From contig CBDFMU010000009.1 of NCBI GenBank assembly GCA_965249785.1, positions 98,011-162,010 of the forward strand: a stretch of DNA of 64,000 nucleotides. Direction: 5' to 3'. The notes under the pieces were generated by a model. It was given only the letters and a program-made list of their open reading frames with translations, was not told the origin of the DNA and ran no database searches. Shown in pieces: positions 9,289 through 17,964 of the stretch. Position numbers and translations under genes: made by a program. Numbering within the stretch: the stretch's first letter is position 1; each line of letters opens with the position of its first letter. Source of the DNA: M3007 sp965249785. Its GTDB lineage: Bacteria; Bacteroidota; Bacteroidia; Chitinophagales; Saprospiraceae.

Positions 9289-9479
9289 TTAATGCTGAAT
9301 AGTAATCTTGGCGGTCAATACAGGACCGGAAGACGTGCGTACGGTACAAATGTATAGACCGGCGGGTAAATCCTGCGTGTAGAAAGTGATTCGTTACCAC
9401 AGCATTATCTATGTATAAATATGAGCTATTTGAGTGATACAAATGAAACATCCATTTCGTTTCCGCGATGACCCAGTTG
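9289..9479 (-). pseudogene. Remnant of a second T9SS C-terminal sorting domain
   Basis: Minus-strand translation ends in ITFYTQDLPAGLYICTVRT, then SSGPVLTAKITIQH and a stop at 9289-9291. This is the classic end of a T9SS type A sorting domain. Further upstream, in shifted frames, QLGHRGNEMDVSF may be the preceding strands. No intact upstream gene is present, so this is a leftover of a lost secreted protein just upstream of the decayed gene at 7657-9216. Confidence 0.6.
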
Positions 9480-9662
9480 CACATCCTCCGTTCTTTATCT
9501 TATAACTACCCCATTTTTACGAATAACTGTTTGGAGGGTTATGGTATACAGATTAATGGTTATCATCCTAGGACAAATTGTGAAGCTGATGATTCCCGAA
9601 TGGAACTCTACTGCTACCGCTTAATTTCCCTCCACACATTCGCAAAAACGTCCCCAAACCAT

Positions 9663-9670
9663 TACTTTTG
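9663..9670 (+). promoter_or_regulatory. -7 promoter element for aceE
   Basis: The sequence TACTTTTG matches TAnnTTTG and lies 54 bases upstream of the aceE ATG. No other candidate is obvious in the 9480-9724 spacer. Confidence 0.45.
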
Positions 9671-9724
9671 CCGCGCAAGCCCACCAAGTCACCACTAACT
9701 AATAACCAGTAACTAATTACCACC

Positions 9725-12403
9725 ATGGGAGAAATAACCCAAACGGACGAATGGCAACTCGAACAGGCCGAATGGCTCGAAGCCATGGAGGAAATCATAG
9801 AAACGCATGGCAAAGGCCGTACGGAAGAATTATGGCAAAATCTGCGTCGCCTGCTCGCCCGCAAAGGCGTGGCCAATGGCGGTGCTGCCCTCAATACGCC
9901 CTACCTGAATACCATCGCGCCGGAAGATCAGCCGGACTATCCCGGCGACCGCGAACTGGAACAGAAAATCGAGAATGTCATCCGCTGGAATGCGCAGGCG
10001 ATGGTGCTGCAAGGTGCCGATAAACATCTTGCGTTGGGTGGTCACATCGCTACGTATGCGGCTTGTTCGACGTTGTGGGAAGTGCTGTTCAATCACTTTC
10101 TGCGCAAACGTTCGGCGGATTATGGCGGAGATTTACTGATGATTCAAGGCCACGCTTCGCCGGGTGTGTATGCCCGCGCCGTGTGGGAAGGCCGTTTGCC
10201 GGAACAAACCATTGCTGATTTTCGGCAGGAATTGTTGGGTGGTGTTTCCTCTTATCCGCACCCGCGCCGGATGCCAAAATTCTGGCAGGCACCGACGGTT
10301 TCGATGGGTTTGGGACCAATGACCGCCGTTTATCAGGCGCGTTTTATGCGTTATCTGGAAAATCGCGGCTTGAAAACAGCCAACGGCGGCAAAGTCTGGC
10401 ATTTCATCGGCGACGGCGAAATAGACGAACCGGAAATCTATGGCACCATCGGCATGGCCAGCCGGGAGAATTTGAATAATGTAGTTTTTGTGGTCAATTG
10501 CAATTTGCAACGCCTCGACGGGCCGGTGCGCGGCAACGGCAAAATCATTCAGGAAGTGGAACGTCATTTCCTCGGGGCCAGTTGGGAAGTTATTAAAGTG
10601 CTGTGGGGCACCGAGTGGGATGAAATATTTGCCAAAGACGAAGATGGTGCGCTGCTCACTCGCCTCGAATCTATGGTAGACGGCGATTTTCAGGAATTGA
10701 TCAATTTGACCAGCGACAAGATTCGCGAGAAACTGGCCAACGGCGATCCACGTATCACCGCGCTTTTGGCCGAAATCCCCGACGAAAAACTGCTGATTAT
10801 GAAACGTGGTGGTCACGATGCCGCCAAAGTGTATGCCGCTTATGATCGCGCCATGCATTCGGACAAACCCGTCGCCATTATCGCCCAAACGGTGAAAGGT
10901 TATGGCATGGGCAAAGCCGCCGAAGGCTTGAACAAAGCCCACCAGACCAAAGACCTTAGCGTCGAAATTCGGCTATCTACGCGCACCCGCTACGGTATTC
11001 CGATCACTGACGAAGAGGCCCAGGCCGCCAAATTTTACTTCCCCGGCCCGGACGAACCGGAAACAAAATACATGCACCAGCGGCGCAAAGCCCTGGGCGG
11101 TTATTTGCCGGAACGCTCCGACGAATACACGAAATTTGAACTGCCCGGTGTCGAACTTTTTGACAAACAACTACGCGGCAGTGAGGCTGGAAAAACCGTC
11201 TCGACGACTGGCGCGATGGTCGATATTATGAACCAACTGATTCGTAATAAGGAAGTTGGAAAATATATAGTACCGATTGTCCCCGATGAAGCCCAGACTT
11301 TTGGCATGGAGCCGCTGTTCAATTCCGCCAAAATCTGGAACCAAAAAGGACAACTTTACACCCCGCTCGAAATCGGTATTTCCGTGATAAAATACGTGGA
11401 AAGCAAGACGGGCCAAGTGTTGCAAGAAGGTATTAATGAGGATGGTGCGACGGCCAGTTTCACCGCTGCGGGTACTGCCTATGCGTTGCATGGCATTCCG
11501 ATGGTGCCGTTCTACATTTACTACTCCATGTTCGGCTTCCAGCGTGTGGGCGACGTGATTTGGGCTGCCGCCGATATGTTGACTAAGGGCTTCCTGCTGG
11601 GCGGCACTGCTGGACGCACGACGCTGAACGGCGAAGGTTTGCAACACCAGGACGGCCACTCGCTATTACTCGCCCAGACGGTGCCGAGCGTAATCAGTTA
11701 CGACCCGGCTTTTGCCTACGAATTGGCAGTAATTGTGCACGATGGCCTGCGTCGGATGTATGTGGAGAATGAAAACAAACTCTACTATATCACGGTGTAC
11801 AATGAGAACCTGCTCATGCCAGCTATGCCCAAAGGCGATGATATTCAAGAAGGCATCAAACGCGGGCTGTATCGTTTCCAGAAATCGGCTGCCAAATCGG
11901 CCAAATCGGGCGTAAAAGCCCACTTGTTTGGCTCCGGCGTGATCATGGATCAAGTCATAAAAGCCGCCGAAATACTGGAAACAGAAGGGGTTAGCACCGA
12001 TATATGGAGTGCTACTTCCTGGGTCGAATTGTACCGCGATGCCGTGGCCTGCGACCGCTGGAACCTGCTTCATCCTAACCAGCCCGAAAAAACGCCCTAC
12101 ATACAACAGGCTTTGAAAGGCGAAGAAGGCGTATTTGTGAGTGCCAACGACTGGATAAAATTAACCGCTGGCCAACTCGCGCCCTGGATGCCGAAAGATT
12201 TTATCGCGCTCGGTACGGATGGTTTTGGTCTGTCAGAAAGCCGGGAAAGTCTGCGTGATTACTTTGAAATCTCCCCAAAATACATTGCTTTCGCTACGGT
12301 CCGTTTGCTGCAAAAACAGGGTAAAGTGACGGAAAAAGCGGTACAGGATTTTATGAAAAAACACAAGATTGATCGGGATAAAATGGACCCGATGAGCGTA
12401 TGA
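9725..12403 (+). CDS. aceE: Pyruvate dehydrogenase E1 component, homodimeric type
   Basis: This encodes 892 residues, the usual AceE length. The enzyme decarboxylates pyruvate with thiamine diphosphate and passes the acetyl group to E2 lipoyl domains. The TPP motif is visible as GDGEIDEPE followed by the Asn-containing VFVVNCNLQRLDGPVRGN. The pyrimidine-domain region GINEDGATASFTAAGTAYALHG and HQDGHSLLLAQTVPS are also characteristic. It begins a plus-strand block with a HAD hydrolase (4-base overlap), ackA, xfp, rpiB and an aldolase. No E2 or E3 gene is in the window. The homodimeric form is less common in Bacteroidota than the alpha/beta form, so this may be an additional or acquired E1. Confidence 0.95.
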   Translation: MGEITQTDEWQLEQAEWLEAMEEIIETHGKGRTEELWQNLRRLLARKGVANGGAALNTPYLNTIAPEDQPDYPGDRELEQKIENVIRWNAQAMVLQGADKHLALGGHIATYAACSTLWEVLFNHFLRKRSADYGGDLLMIQGHASPGVYARAVWEGRLPEQTIADFRQELLGGVSSYPHPRRMPKFWQAPTVSMGLGPMTAVYQARFMRYLENRGLKTANGGKVWHFIGDGEIDEPEIYGTIGMASRENLNNVVFVVNCNLQRLDGPVRGNGKIIQEVERHFLGASWEVIKVLWGTEWDEIFAKDEDGALLTRLESMVDGDFQELINLTSDKIREKLANGDPRITALLAEIPDEKLLIMKRGGHDAAKVYAAYDRAMHSDKPVAIIAQTVKGYGMGKAAEGLNKAHQTKDLSVEIRLSTRTRYGIPITDEEAQAAKFYFPGPDEPETKYMHQRRKALGGYLPERSDEYTKFELPGVELFDKQLRGSEAGKTVSTTGAMVDIMNQLIRNKEVGKYIVPIVPDEAQTFGMEPLFNSAKIWNQKGQLYTPLEIGISVIKYVESKTGQVLQEGINEDGATASFTAAGTAYALHGIPMVPFYIYYSMFGFQRVGDVIWAAADMLTKGFLLGGTAGRTTLNGEGLQHQDGHSLLLAQTVPSVISYDPAFAYELAVIVHDGLRRMYVENENKLYYITVYNENLLMPAMPKGDDIQEGIKRGLYRFQKSAAKSAKSGVKAHLFGSGVIMDQVIKAAEILETEGVSTDIWSATSWVELYRDAVACDRWNLLHPNQPEKTPYIQQALKGEEGVFVSANDWIKLTAGQLAPWMPKDFIALGTDGFGLSESRESLRDYFEISPKYIAFATVRLLQKQGKVTEKAVQDFMKKHKIDRDKMDPMSV

Positions 12404-13029
12404 ATATGGAAAATACAAGCCCGGTAACCACCCTGTTTTTAGATATAGGCGGCGTATTGCTATCTAATGGATGGGGACACGAGTCGCGGAATTTAGCAGC
12501 CGAAGTTTTTAAATTGGACAGTCTTGAGATGGAGGCTCGCCATCGTCTCAATATGACTACGTTGGAAGAGGGGAAACTTACGTTGCATGACTATCTGCAG
12601 CGGGTGGTTTTTTACCAGCAACGGGACTTCACCCCCGATCAATTTCAGGAGTTCATGTTCACACAGACTACGCCGCACCTGGAAATGATCGCGTTTGTGC
12701 AACAATTGAAAAAAAAGTACCACCTCAAAATAGCGGTGGTGAGTAATGAAGGGCGAGACTTGAACGCATACAGGATCAAGACTTTTCACCTCGACCAATT
12801 GGTGGATTTTTTCATCAGTTCCTGCTACGTCCATCTGCGCAAGCCCGATGTGGATATTTTTCGTTTAGCCCTCGATATTGCGCAAGTACCCGTCGAACAA
12901 ATAGTGTATATTGAAGATACGCCGCTGTTTGTGGAGATTGCCAGCGATTTGGGGATTCGGAGTATCCGGCATACGGATTATTTGGCGACAGCCGCAGCGT
13001 TAGCCAAGCTCGGACTAACGATTGACTAA
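12400..13029 (+). CDS. HAD-superfamily hydrolase, YihX-like
   Basis: This encodes 209 residues. Motif I is FLDIGGVLLSNGW, with the nucleophile Asp and a Gly in place of the usual second Asp. Motif II is VVSNEGRDL, motif III the Lys of LRKPDVDIF, and motif IV YIEDTPLFVEIA. The helical cap lies at about residues 20-95. These features fit a phosphatase of the HAD-IA/YihX type; the substrate is unknown. The ATG at 12400 overlaps the aceE stop (ATGA), with a second ATG at 12406, so translation is probably coupled. Its place between aceE and ackA suggests a sugar-phosphate or acyl-phosphate clean-up role, which is inference only. Confidence 0.85.
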   Translation: MNMENTSPVTTLFLDIGGVLLSNGWGHESRNLAAEVFKLDSLEMEARHRLNMTTLEEGKLTLHDYLQRVVFYQQRDFTPDQFQEFMFTQTTPHLEMIAFVQQLKKKYHLKIAVVSNEGRDLNAYRIKTFHLDQLVDFFISSCYVHLRKPDVDIFRLALDIAQVPVEQIVYIEDTPLFVEIASDLGIRSIRHTDYLATAAALAKLGLTID

Positions 13030-13042
13030 AAAGCACCCGTTC

Positions 13043-14221
13043 ATGGATACGCACCAGCCTTGTATATTGACTATCAACGGCGGCTCGTCCTCCATCAAGT
13101 TCGGGCTTTATGAGCGTGGCGAGCCTTTACGGCGTTTACTGTCTGGAAAAATTGATAGAATCGGAGGAAAAGGGGCCACCTTGACTTTCAGGGACGAGCA
13201 GGGAAATCAGCAGGGCAGCCTTCCGGTAGTCGCTTCCGATCATCAGTCGGCGACGGATTTTCTGCTGGATTGGCTAGAAAAGCAGCCGGGTTTCTCGGCT
13301 GTCGAGGCCATAGGACACCGCGTGGTGCATGGGTTACAACATACTGGCCCGGAGCGGATCACCACGGAATTGCTGGATGAACTTCGGCGCATTATTTCCT
13401 ACGATCCCGATCATCTGCCCAGCGAGATTGAATTGATCGAGACTTTCCGCCAGCGCTATCCCCAACTTCCCCAGGTCGCTTGTTTTGATACGGGGTTTCA
13501 TAGTACCATGCCCCGCGTAGCCAAACTGCTGCCCATTCCCCGCCGTTTCGATACTCAGGGAATCCGGCGGTACGGTTTTCATGGCCTGTCCTACGCTTTT
13601 TTGATGGAGGAACTTGCTCGCGTAGCGGGCACGAAAGCCGCCCAGGGTCGCGTGATACTGGCCCACCTTGGCAGTGGAGCGAGTCTGGCGGCCGTCCGCG
13701 AAGGCCAGAGCGTAGATACCAGCATGGGCTTTACGCCTGCCTCCGGGCTGGTAATGGGTACCCGCCCCGGCGATCTGGATCCGGGGGTCGCCTGGTACAT
13801 TATGCAATCGGAGCGGCTGAATCCTAAGCAATTCAATGACTTAATCAACCACGAATCTGGTCTCCTCGGCATTTCGGAAATCAGTTCCGACCTGCGCGAT
13901 CTGCTCGAACAAGAGGCAGGCGACGTGCGGGCAGCAGAAGCCGTGGCACTGTTTTGTTACCAGGTAAAGAAATGGATCGGTGCTTTCGCGGCGGTGCTGG
14001 GCGGACTGGATACATTGGTATTTGCGGGTGGGATTGGAGAAAACAGCTCGGTCATTCGCTCGCGGATCTGCGCTGGGCTGGGGTTTTTGGGCATTGAACT
14101 GGCAGAAAATAAAAATCTGACTAACGCCCCGATTATTTCGACAGATCATAGACCAGTCGTTGTCCGCGTTATACATACCGATGAAGAGTGGATGATTGCT
14201 AAAATTGTTACTTTATTCTGA
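13043..14221 (+). CDS. ackA: Acetate kinase
   Basis: This encodes 392 residues from the ATG at 13043; the frame opens at a TTG at 13022 inside the HAD gene. ASKHA-fold motifs are clear: INGGSSSIKFGLYE (phosphate 1), ACFDTGFHSTMP, YGFHGLSYAFLME, LAHLGSGASL (phosphate 2) and VFAGGIGENSSVIR (adenosine). The enzyme makes acetate and ATP from acetyl phosphate. With phosphoketolase 300 bases downstream, which produces acetyl phosphate, it completes an ATP-yielding branch. No phosphotransacetylase gene is adjacent. Members of this family can also use propionate. Confidence 0.93.
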   Translation: MDTHQPCILTINGGSSSIKFGLYERGEPLRRLLSGKIDRIGGKGATLTFRDEQGNQQGSLPVVASDHQSATDFLLDWLEKQPGFSAVEAIGHRVVHGLQHTGPERITTELLDELRRIISYDPDHLPSEIELIETFRQRYPQLPQVACFDTGFHSTMPRVAKLLPIPRRFDTQGIRRYGFHGLSYAFLMEELARVAGTKAAQGRVILAHLGSGASLAAVREGQSVDTSMGFTPASGLVMGTRPGDLDPGVAWYIMQSERLNPKQFNDLINHESGLLGISEISSDLRDLLEQEAGDVRAAEAVALFCYQVKKWIGAFAAVLGGLDTLVFAGGIGENSSVIRSRICAGLGFLGIELAENKNLTNAPIISTDHRPVVVRVIHTDEEWMIAKIVTLF

Positions 14222-14308
14222 AATTGTTTCTTATTACACTCTAAACTAAAGAACGGTTTTAAAATAAAGTAACAGATTGTCAAAAATAGGCCTATGCAAC
14301 GTAATTGC

Positions 14309-14426
14309 AACGCGGACGACGCGGATCTGGCAGATTTACGCGGATTTTTCTTGCGAAATAATTATAATGCGTACGAGCAAATGGTTTTATCCGCGCAAAT
14401 CTGCGTCATCTGTCTCATCCGCGTTC
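14309..14426. repeat. Long imperfect palindrome (CGCGGAT-type repeat)
   Basis: The left arm at 14309-14349 and the right arm at 14389-14426 are inverted copies (AACGCGGA...GATTTACGCGGAT against ATCCGCGCAAATC...TCCGCGTT), with a loop of about 40 bases. It fills most of the ackA-xfp spacer (14222-14532). An ORF across it (14294-14515) is a by-product of the repeat. A related half-copy with CGCGGATTTCGCGGA lies at 26552-26583. It may act as a terminator or processing hairpin between ackA and xfp. Confidence 0.6.
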
Positions 14427-14532
14427 CAATTATGTTACAAGTATGCCTAAATTCTGCTCATACACAGAGACGATATCCAATTCATTTTAAGCCTTTATTT
14501 CGACGTCGTTTCTAAGTATAAAAACAATAAAA

Positions 14533-16959
14533 ATGTTTAACAAGAAAAATATGGCAGATACAGGGCTAGTGCTTGATGAAGGCACTAGAACCGAAACACC
14601 ATTATCAGTAGATTTACTACAAAAAATGGATGCTTATTGGCGTGCGGCGAACTATCTGTCCGTAGGCCAGATTTATCTATACGATAATCCCTTATTAAAA
14701 GAACCGTTGCAACAGGCGCACGTGAAGCCCATCTTGCTCGGACACTGGGGTACTACGCCCGGCCAGAACTTTATTTATGTGCATTTAAACCGCGTCATCA
14801 AGAAGTATGATCTGGATATGATCTATATTTCCGGTCCCGGCCACGGTGGTCCGGCACTAGTAGGCAATACTTATCTGGAAGGCACTTACACTGAAATATA
14901 CCCCAATATATCCCAGGATGAGGCGGGGCTGACCAAACTATTCAAGCAATTCTCTTTTCCGGGCGGCATTCCCAGCCACGTTTCCCCGGAGTGTCCGGGT
15001 TCTATTCACGAAGGCGGCGAACTCGGTTATTCGCTCAGCCATGCTTTCGGGGCCGTTTTTGACAATCCTGAACTAGTAGTTGCCTGCGTCATTGGCGACG
15101 GCGAGGCGGAAACGGGCCCGCTGGCGACGGCCTGGCATTCCAATAAATTCCTCAATCCGATCACCGACGGGGCCGTTCTGCCCATCCTGCATCTCAACGG
15201 TTATAAAATAGCCAACCCGACCGTGCTGGCGCGGATTACGCAGGAAGAATTGGATCAATTGCTGCGCGGCTACGGCTGGATACCTTACTTTGTGGAAGGA
15301 GAGGAACCGGAAATGATGCACCAACTCATGGCCGCAACTTTGGAAAAAGCCATCGGCGATATTCAAAACATCCAAACCAATGCGCGGAACAACAAAGACG
15401 CCACCCGGCCGCGCTGGCCAATGATCGTCCTGAATTCCCCGAAGGGTTGGACTGGGCCGAAAGTAGTGGACGGCATCCCCATAGAAGGCACTTTCCGCGC
15501 CCACCAGATTCCTATTCAGGTAGATGCGGAACATCCCCGGCATCTACACGAGTTGGAAACCTGGATGAAGGGCTACAAACCGGAAGAATTGTTTGACGAT
15601 AATGGCCGACTCATTCCGGAATTGGCCGAGTTGGCTCCGAAAGGCGACCGGCGCATGGGGGCCAATCCACATGCCAATGGTGGGCTGTTATTGCGCGACC
15701 TGCACCTGCCAAATTATCGAGATTTCGCAGTGCAGGTAACTGCGCCGGGAGCAGTGAACGCCGCTGATACACAAGTACTTGGCGAGTTTCTGCGTGAAGT
15801 AATTCGCCTCAATCAAGAGCAGCGTAACTTCCGAATCTTTGGTCCCGACGAAACGCTTTCCAACCGCCTGAACGCCGTCTTTGAAGTGACTGACCGGCAA
15901 TGGGACACCCGCATAGAACCGAACGATGAGTTCCTGGCCAGCGATGGTCGGGTCATGGAAATGCTGAGCGAACACCAGTGCGAAGGCTGGCTCGAAGGCT
16001 ATTTATTGACGGGTCGGCACGGGCTGTTCAATTGCTACGAGGCGTTTATTCACATCATTGATTCGATGTTTAATCAGCACGCCAAGTGGCTGAAAGTGAC
16101 GGCGGAATTGCCCTGGCGGCGGAAAATTGCCTCGCTCAATTACCTGCTGGCCTCCCACGTCTGGCAACAGGCGCACAACGGTTTTACCCATCAAGACCCT
16201 GGTTTTATAGATCATGTGGTCAATAAAAAGGCTTCCGTGGTGCGGGTATATTTGCCGCCCGATGCCAATTGCCTGCTGTCGGTTTGGGATCATTGTCTGC
16301 GGAGTCGGCACTATGTCAACGTCGTGATTGCGGGGAAATATCAGGCTCCACAATGGCTGAATATGGAGGATGCCATCGAACATTGTGCGCAAGGAATCGG
16401 GGTTTGGCATTGGGCCAGTACGAATCAAGGCGCAGAACCAGATGTAGTGCTAGCCTGTTGTGGGGACGTGCCTACGCTCGAAACTTTGGCGGCGGTTTCT
16501 ATTCTCCGCGAACACCTGCCTGAGGTGAAAATTCGTGTAGTTAATGTGGTTGATTTAATGAAACTTCAACCAGAAAGCGAACATCCACATGGGTTGAACG
16601 ATCATGATTTTGATGCGTTATTTACCAAAGATAAACCGATTGTTTTTGCGTTTCATGGCTATCCCTGGCTCATCCATCGCTTGACGTATCGTCGCACGAA
16701 TCACGAAAATATGCACGTGCGAGGCTATAAAGAAGAAGGCACTATCACGACTTACTTTGATATGACGGTCTTGAACGATCTGGATCGCTTTCACCTGGTG
16801 CAGGATGTAATCGTCCGGCTGCCACAGTTGGGCGATCAGGGTGCTACGCTCAAAAAACTGATGGAAGATAAACTTGTTGAACATAAAAATTATATTTGTA
16901 AACACGGCCTGGATATGCCGGAAATTCTCCACTGGAAATGGAATCAGGAACTAATATAA
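14533..16959 (+). CDS. xfp: Phosphoketolase (xylulose 5-phosphate / fructose 6-phosphate)
   Basis: This encodes 808 residues, the family norm. The enzyme is TPP-dependent and splits xylulose 5-phosphate or fructose 6-phosphate with inorganic phosphate to acetyl phosphate plus glyceraldehyde 3-phosphate or erythrose 4-phosphate. Visible motifs are GHWGTTPGQNFIYVHLNR, SGPGHGGPALVGNTYLEG, the signature EGGELGYSLSHAFGA, the TPP motif GDGEAETGPLATAWHSNKF and the C-terminal FHGYPWLIHRLTYRR. A second ATG at 14551 is possible (MADTGLVL). With ackA upstream and rpiB and aldolase downstream, it forms a pentose-phosphate/phosphoketolase shunt. Confidence 0.95.
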   Translation: MFNKKNMADTGLVLDEGTRTETPLSVDLLQKMDAYWRAANYLSVGQIYLYDNPLLKEPLQQAHVKPILLGHWGTTPGQNFIYVHLNRVIKKYDLDMIYISGPGHGGPALVGNTYLEGTYTEIYPNISQDEAGLTKLFKQFSFPGGIPSHVSPECPGSIHEGGELGYSLSHAFGAVFDNPELVVACVIGDGEAETGPLATAWHSNKFLNPITDGAVLPILHLNGYKIANPTVLARITQEELDQLLRGYGWIPYFVEGEEPEMMHQLMAATLEKAIGDIQNIQTNARNNKDATRPRWPMIVLNSPKGWTGPKVVDGIPIEGTFRAHQIPIQVDAEHPRHLHELETWMKGYKPEELFDDNGRLIPELAELAPKGDRRMGANPHANGGLLLRDLHLPNYRDFAVQVTAPGAVNAADTQVLGEFLREVIRLNQEQRNFRIFGPDETLSNRLNAVFEVTDRQWDTRIEPNDEFLASDGRVMEMLSEHQCEGWLEGYLLTGRHGLFNCYEAFIHIIDSMFNQHAKWLKVTAELPWRRKIASLNYLLASHVWQQAHNGFTHQDPGFIDHVVNKKASVVRVYLPPDANCLLSVWDHCLRSRHYVNVVIAGKYQAPQWLNMEDAIEHCAQGIGVWHWASTNQGAEPDVVLACCGDVPTLETLAAVSILREHLPEVKIRVVNVVDLMKLQPESEHPHGLNDHDFDALFTKDKPIVFAFHGYPWLIHRLTYRRTNHENMHVRGYKEEGTITTYFDMTVLNDLDRFHLVQDVIVRLPQLGDQGATLKKLMEDKLVEHKNYICKHGLDMPEILHWKWNQELI

Positions 16960-16991
16960 TACTAGAAAACAACCAATCTGGCAACGGAAAA

Positions 16992-17441
16992 ATGCTCGTC
17001 GGTCTGGCGGCAGATCATGGTGGTTTTGAGTTAAAAACGCACCTAATCTCCTTGCTTAAAGCCGCTGGTTATGAGGTAAAAGACTTCGGTGCCAACACGC
17101 TGGTGCAAGGCGATGATTACCCGGATTTTGTGGCGCCGCTAGCGAAAGCAGTAGCAAATGGAGAGGTCACGCGCGGTTTAGCGATTTGCGGGAGCGGCGT
17201 CGGGGCTTGCGTGGCGGCCAATAAAGTGACGGGCGTACGAGCGGCGTTGATTACCGAATCTTTTTCCGCGCATCAAGGCGTAGAAGATGACCAAATGAAC
17301 GTGATGTGTCTGGGCGGTCGGGTCACTGGGCCTTCGCTGGCCTGGGAATTGGTCGTAGCGTTTCTGGGTGCTCATTTCAAGCCGGAAGAGCGATTTCAAC
17401 GGCGTCTTGATAAAGTAGTGGAATTAGAAAAATCCAGGTAA
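16992..17441 (+). CDS. rpiB: Ribose 5-phosphate isomerase B (RpiB/LacA/LacB family)
   Basis: This encodes 149 residues from the ATG at 16992, the normal RpiB length. The frame opens at 16938 inside the xfp 3' end, but the first 18 codons are not family-like, and GGAAAA precedes the ATG at 16992. Motifs: GLAADHGGFELK (Asp-His), the active-site loop ICGSGVGACVAANKVTGVRAAL with the catalytic Cys in ICGSG, and DDQMNVMCLGGRV. It interconverts ribose 5-phosphate and ribulose 5-phosphate. Here it feeds pentose phosphates toward the phosphoketolase encoded just upstream. Confidence 0.92.
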   Translation: MLVGLAADHGGFELKTHLISLLKAAGYEVKDFGANTLVQGDDYPDFVAPLAKAVANGEVTRGLAICGSGVGACVAANKVTGVRAALITESFSAHQGVEDDQMNVMCLGGRVTGPSLAWELVVAFLGAHFKPEERFQRRLDKVVELEKSR

Positions 17442-17442
17442 A

Positions 17443-17547
17443 TATAGTGAAAGTTGAGAGGTTGAGAATGTTGAGCAGGGTGGACATATTGACTGTGATT
17501 ATTTTGTGTCTGGTCTCCGTTCAAAACCACCCTGCGTTGACTATAAC
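17443..17547 (+). repeat. Dispersed repeat family A, copy 1
   Basis: About 105 bases starting TATAGT and ending ACTATAAC. It contains GTTGAGAGGTTGAGAATGTTGAG and CGTTCAAAACCACCCTGCG. Similar copies occur at 23885-23980 and 38839-38941, and one interrupted by the IS at 20249-21641. It lies directly after rpiB and could also act as a 3' end. Confidence 0.6.
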
Positions 17548-17686
17548 TACTTCGGCTAAATTAGTTTAATCTAAAAATTAGGCTCATGTTCCTTTCTTAC
17601 TGATGTACTTTATATTGGACGTTTTTGCACTTCGCAAGCCCTTTTCAGACGGTCTGCTAATGCGTGAGTAGTAAACCAAGCCTTCG

Positions 17687-17785
17687 CCGCCGCGCTTGGT
17701 GTTTTCACCAAGTGCCAGTACTTAGGAAGCTAAGCTTCATCACCCGCTCCGACGTGCGCTTGGTGAAAACACCATAGCGCGGCGG
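17687..17785. repeat. Inverted repeat with 26-base arms
   Basis: The arm at 17687-17712 (CCGCCGCGCTTGGTG, then TTTTCACCAAG) is matched by the arm at 17759-17785 in inverse, with one extra base and one change. The spacer between rpiB and the aldolase gene (17442-17964) contains this, repeat family A and repeat family B, and no gene. Confidence 0.6.
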
Positions 17786-17860
17786 TTTTTGTGGGCTATA
17801 ACCAGTAGTTTTATGGCTTGCCAATTGTACAAATCAGTGGACTGGGAATATGAGCCAAAA
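17759..17860 (+). repeat. Dispersed repeat family B, copy 1
   Basis: About 100 bases (CACCATAGCGCGGCGG, then ATAACCAGT, GCTTGCCAATT, AAATCAGTGGA, ATGAGCCAA). It is matched closely by the sequence at 29836-29936. The two copies differ at roughly one base in six or seven. No coding potential is shared between them. Confidence 0.6.
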
Positions 17861-17964
17861 ATTAAGATAAAATATTTACTATGAACCAATAACAATTAAC
17901 TAATAACCAATAACTATTTAGGGAAAATTACATTAGAAATCTTCCAAACCACTTTATACCAACC

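Noticed and set aside
14294..14515. 73-codon open frame between ackA and xfp
   Set aside because: It runs through a long imperfect palindrome and has no family likeness, so it is repeat-derived.
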